From: Anomaloglossus baeobatrachus
Taxonomy: Eukaryota; Chordata; Amphibia; Anura; Aromobatidae
Reading direction: 5' to 3'
Length of the DNA: 64,000 bases
Assembly (NCBI RefSeq): GCF_048569485.1
Contig: NC_134358.1
Location: forward strand, 216,972,128 to 217,036,127
Below are positions 61,429 to 64,000 of this stretch, piece after piece (within the stretch, counting starts at the first letter, position 1; every line of letters starts with the position of its first letter). The position numbers and the translations under genes were made by a program. A model generated the notes under the pieces. The model was not told the origin of the DNA, did not search any database, and was given only the letters and a program-made list of their open reading frames with translations.

Positions 61429-62489
61429 GTACCTACAGACACTGTTCTTCTGTTCCACATTGTTCTACTGGTATAATTGTCCTATGCCCATAAGGGTGGA
61501 TTCAAGGCAAATTTGCTACAGAAATTTTTTCAACTTCCCCATTCACATGAATGAGTGCAGAAATGCATGAACATAATGCAGAATCAACTCCATTCACAGT
61601 GGTAGTGAATTCAGCAACAGATCTTTCCATATGTGAAAATATCCTTACAATCTGCTAACATTGGCATTTAATTGGATAGATCTGTTGCTCTGCGACATAT
61701 TGATAGTCTTATGAAGCCCTATCTGTGGTTGGACTTCAAAGTAGATTGGACATTTGACCATATACTAATGCATTGCACTGTTTTGTACAAGTAATAAAAC
61801 TATTGTAGTTTCAACTGACCTCAGGGGACTAAAACATGATGGGAAAAATTACATAAACTCAAAAACAAACCCTAGGTTCTCATCTCGCATCTTTTGCCAT
61901 TCATAAAAATGTAATGAATAGGCATATTTGTTGCGTCTGTAAAAGTCCAGTCTTTCAAACTATTACATTTTGGAAAACATAATAAAAAGTGGTATATAGC
62001 AGACAGCTCTATCAACAGAAAAGTAAAAAAACGTTATTGGTCACCAAAAATGGCGACTTAAACCAGAATTACAATGTGTTTATAAGCAGTAATTATAATG
62101 AAATCTATATACGTTCGTTATTCCCATAATACATATCTTCTTTACCAGGTCAGTTTTACCACAATGAAAGTAAAAAAACAAACAAACCAAGCAATGATGG
62201 CGGAATTCATTGTTTTCAATATTTCAAGGCGCAGTTACCCCAACAGGAAGACAGTTGTTGCCTTTTTTTACCTTTGCATCACAGTTAAGTATCTGGACAG
62301 AAGGCAGGACCCACTGTGTTACGATTAGATAAACTAAGAGGCAAAGTCCTAATTCCATGGGTGGACATCTTATATGTTCAACCACAAATGTCAGACGCTT
62401 CTGTGATCGTTGCAATTTCTCACCATATAGCGTCTCCTTTTCTGACTCAGGACATAGGATAAAGGGCCCCATTGCATTTCTTTCTGTCT

Positions 62490-62852
62490 GGGTTCCCCAA
62501 CCTGTGACTCAGGACTCAGGAGCCATATGTGTCTTGAAGGCCCATGATGTGTGGCTCGTGAGCCCATGATGTGTGACTCATGGATGTCAGCCAGCTAGAT
62601 GCATTAGCACCAAGTCTTGCAAACAGCTATGAAGAGCAGGTCTCCAGATGGTGACATTTGTGAGTATCCCCACATAGAAGAGAAGATCGGGGTGGAGGTA
62701 GGCACCTCTGGAACTTGGCATACTGCCTCGGTGTGGTGATTTCTGTTTAAAAGATTTGGCTGTCATTATACTGGTAATGGGGGCTCTTGGAGTCACTACT
62801 GTGAGGGGCGAGAATTGAATTTGGCTCTCAAGATCAGAAAGACTGGGGATCA
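62490..62852. mobile_element. hAT-like non-autonomous remnant
   Basis: The left text 'gggttccccaacctgtgactc' and the right end, read on the minus strand as CAGTGATCCCCAGTCTTTCT, are inverted hAT-type termini. Tandem 'gtgtggctcgtgagcccatgat' units lie near the left. No clean 8-bp duplication was found. Confidence 0.45.
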
Positions 62853-62965
62853 CTGCTCTATGGTATCATTTATAGTTGATTAAGTATTTCCTTCTTCTGA
62901 AGAGTAATCTCTACAGCGATCCAAATTCATGAACTCTTATAGGGCAGGCAGTAGCTTCACTGTTA

Positions 62966-63443
62966 GGCTGGGGCCAAACGGGGATTACTGCGATCCCCTC
63001 GCATGACACTCGGCTCACGCTGGCAGTACAGCAGAGCCCTGTGACTGAGGTCCGTTCATGCGAGCGAACCTCTGCTATAGGGGGCGGGCCGGCTCTGAGG
63101 AGGGGCGGGCTGGCGCTGTGGTCGGGCAGACTGGCACAGAGGAGGGGAGGGAGGGATTTATCTCCCTCTCACCTCCGTAGCCGGCTATTGCGATTCTCGC
63201 ACTGCACTCACGGTACACCGATGTACTGCAAGATTTTTCTCTTGCCCCATTGACTTGAATGGGTGCGAGAGAAACAATGATCGCATTACAGTCGCAGCAT
63301 GCTGTGATTGTTTTCTCGGTCCGATTAGGGCTGAGAAAATAATCGCTCATGTGCGCTGACACACAGGCTAATATTGGTCCGAGTGGAATGCGTTTTTTTA
63401 TCACACTCCACTCGCACCGTTTTCTTGCCGTGTGTCTTAGGCC
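62966..63443. mobile_element. TTA-flanked Harbinger-like MITE, 478 bp
   Basis: Left end GGCTGGGGCCAAACGGGG and, on the minus strand, right end GGCCTAAGACACACGGCAAG lie between TTA at 62963-62965 and 63444-63446. The interior has 'gaatgcgtttttttatcacactccactcgcacc' and a G+C-rich 'ggggcgggctggcgctgtgg' part. Non-coding. Confidence 0.6.
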
Positions 63444-64000
63444 TTAAGAATGGGAAATGTTTCTTGTTTAAAAAGCTAAAAGTTGTGCTTCTTCTTTACA
63501 GGCATATTGCACTGGTACATTTAAATTAATCTCTATAAACCAGTATATACCTGTATAGAAGAATTACAATAAAAGTTCAGATTTTTTTCCCTACAAAACT
63601 ATTACTAAAATAATGAAAAACAATTGCAATAGTCACATTTTTTCATACACTTTTTACAAAATAAATACTAACCAGTAACTAACAAGCAAATTAGTATCCC
63701 TGTAATTATAACAATCCTTACACCACAGCTAACAGATTACTGTATTTATGGTGTTCAGTAAATGGCATAAAAAATGGTATGGTTAAAAAAAAAACCCAAA
63801 ACTTAAACCTGTACTGATACAATGCAGAGACGGCTGTCAGTCAGTGCCGAAGTGTGGTTACAGCTGCGGCTCACTGTATATGGTGACTGAAACTCCTCCG
63901 ACCATGCCTCTATGACTGAAAGCCAGAGGCTGCAGGAAGGAATAATCCTCATTTCTTCCCAGTAGCCGATCTTTAGGTGTGGTAGCTGGGCAGTTTTAGA

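Larger units (their letters stand above)
61429..64000 (+). other. KIAA0319: intron 13 of KIAA0319 (to window end)
   Basis: I searched for the next expected text (human-like DVIDGSDHSVALQLTN) and found none, so exon 14 lies beyond the window. The intron carries a hAT-like piece at about 62490-62852 and a TTA-flanked MITE at 62966-63443. Confidence 0.75.

Noticed and set aside
61429-61476. Extension of exon 13 to the in-frame stop after 61476
   Set aside because: The residues past AAG do not match KIAA0319, and homology ends at the GT at 61429. Read-through would give a truncated protein.

Overview
The window is vertebrate nuclear DNA, most likely from a frog (anuran amphibian). There is one spliced host gene, and most of the rest is interspersed repeats. 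The frog call is an inference from the repeat mix: TTAA-flanked foldback elements, TTA/TAA-flanked Harbinger-like elements whose ends read like '(a)aggctacgttcacacg', several Tc1 families, DIRS retrotransposons, and an element with 'ccgtatttttcggactataag' ends.

Host gene: the plus strand carries the first 13 coding exons of the KIAA0319 orthologue, a single-pass membrane protein with a MANSC-type N-terminus and PKD repeats. Coding starts at 11058 and the last exon seen ends at 61428. All exon phases agree, giving 753 codons: signal peptide, Cys-rich MANSC-like domain, acidic/Ser-Thr linker, four PKD repeats and the start of a fifth. The rest of the ectodomain, the membrane segment and the cytoplasmic tail lie beyond the window. 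The first coding exon carries 5'UTR sequence with a 14-codon upstream ORF whose stop overlaps the start codon (TGATG).

Layout. 1-11 kb is upstream flank or 5'UTR introns: a Tc1 remnant, a ~1-kb solo LTR, a ~2-kb hAT-like element full of inverted minisatellite, and several foldback elements. 11-44 kb holds exons 1-12, with introns of 223 bp to about 6 kb. Their content includes nested DNA transposons (15.98-18.97 kb and 22.57-26.25 kb), an element with a 142-bp higher-order minisatellite (19.49-21.12 kb), two mariner-like copies with ~255-bp inverted ends, and two more solo LTRs. 44-61 kb is the 17.4-kb intron 12: two Tc1 elements, one of which has received two DIRS retrotransposons of one subfamily 475 bp apart, then a further almost complete but decayed Tc1. 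61.3-64 kb holds exon 13 and intron 13.

I found no convincing new molecular system. The most unusual items are the paired DIRS insertions, the three-level nest of foldback elements, the higher-order minisatellite inside a transposon, and the overlapping upstream ORF of the host gene.
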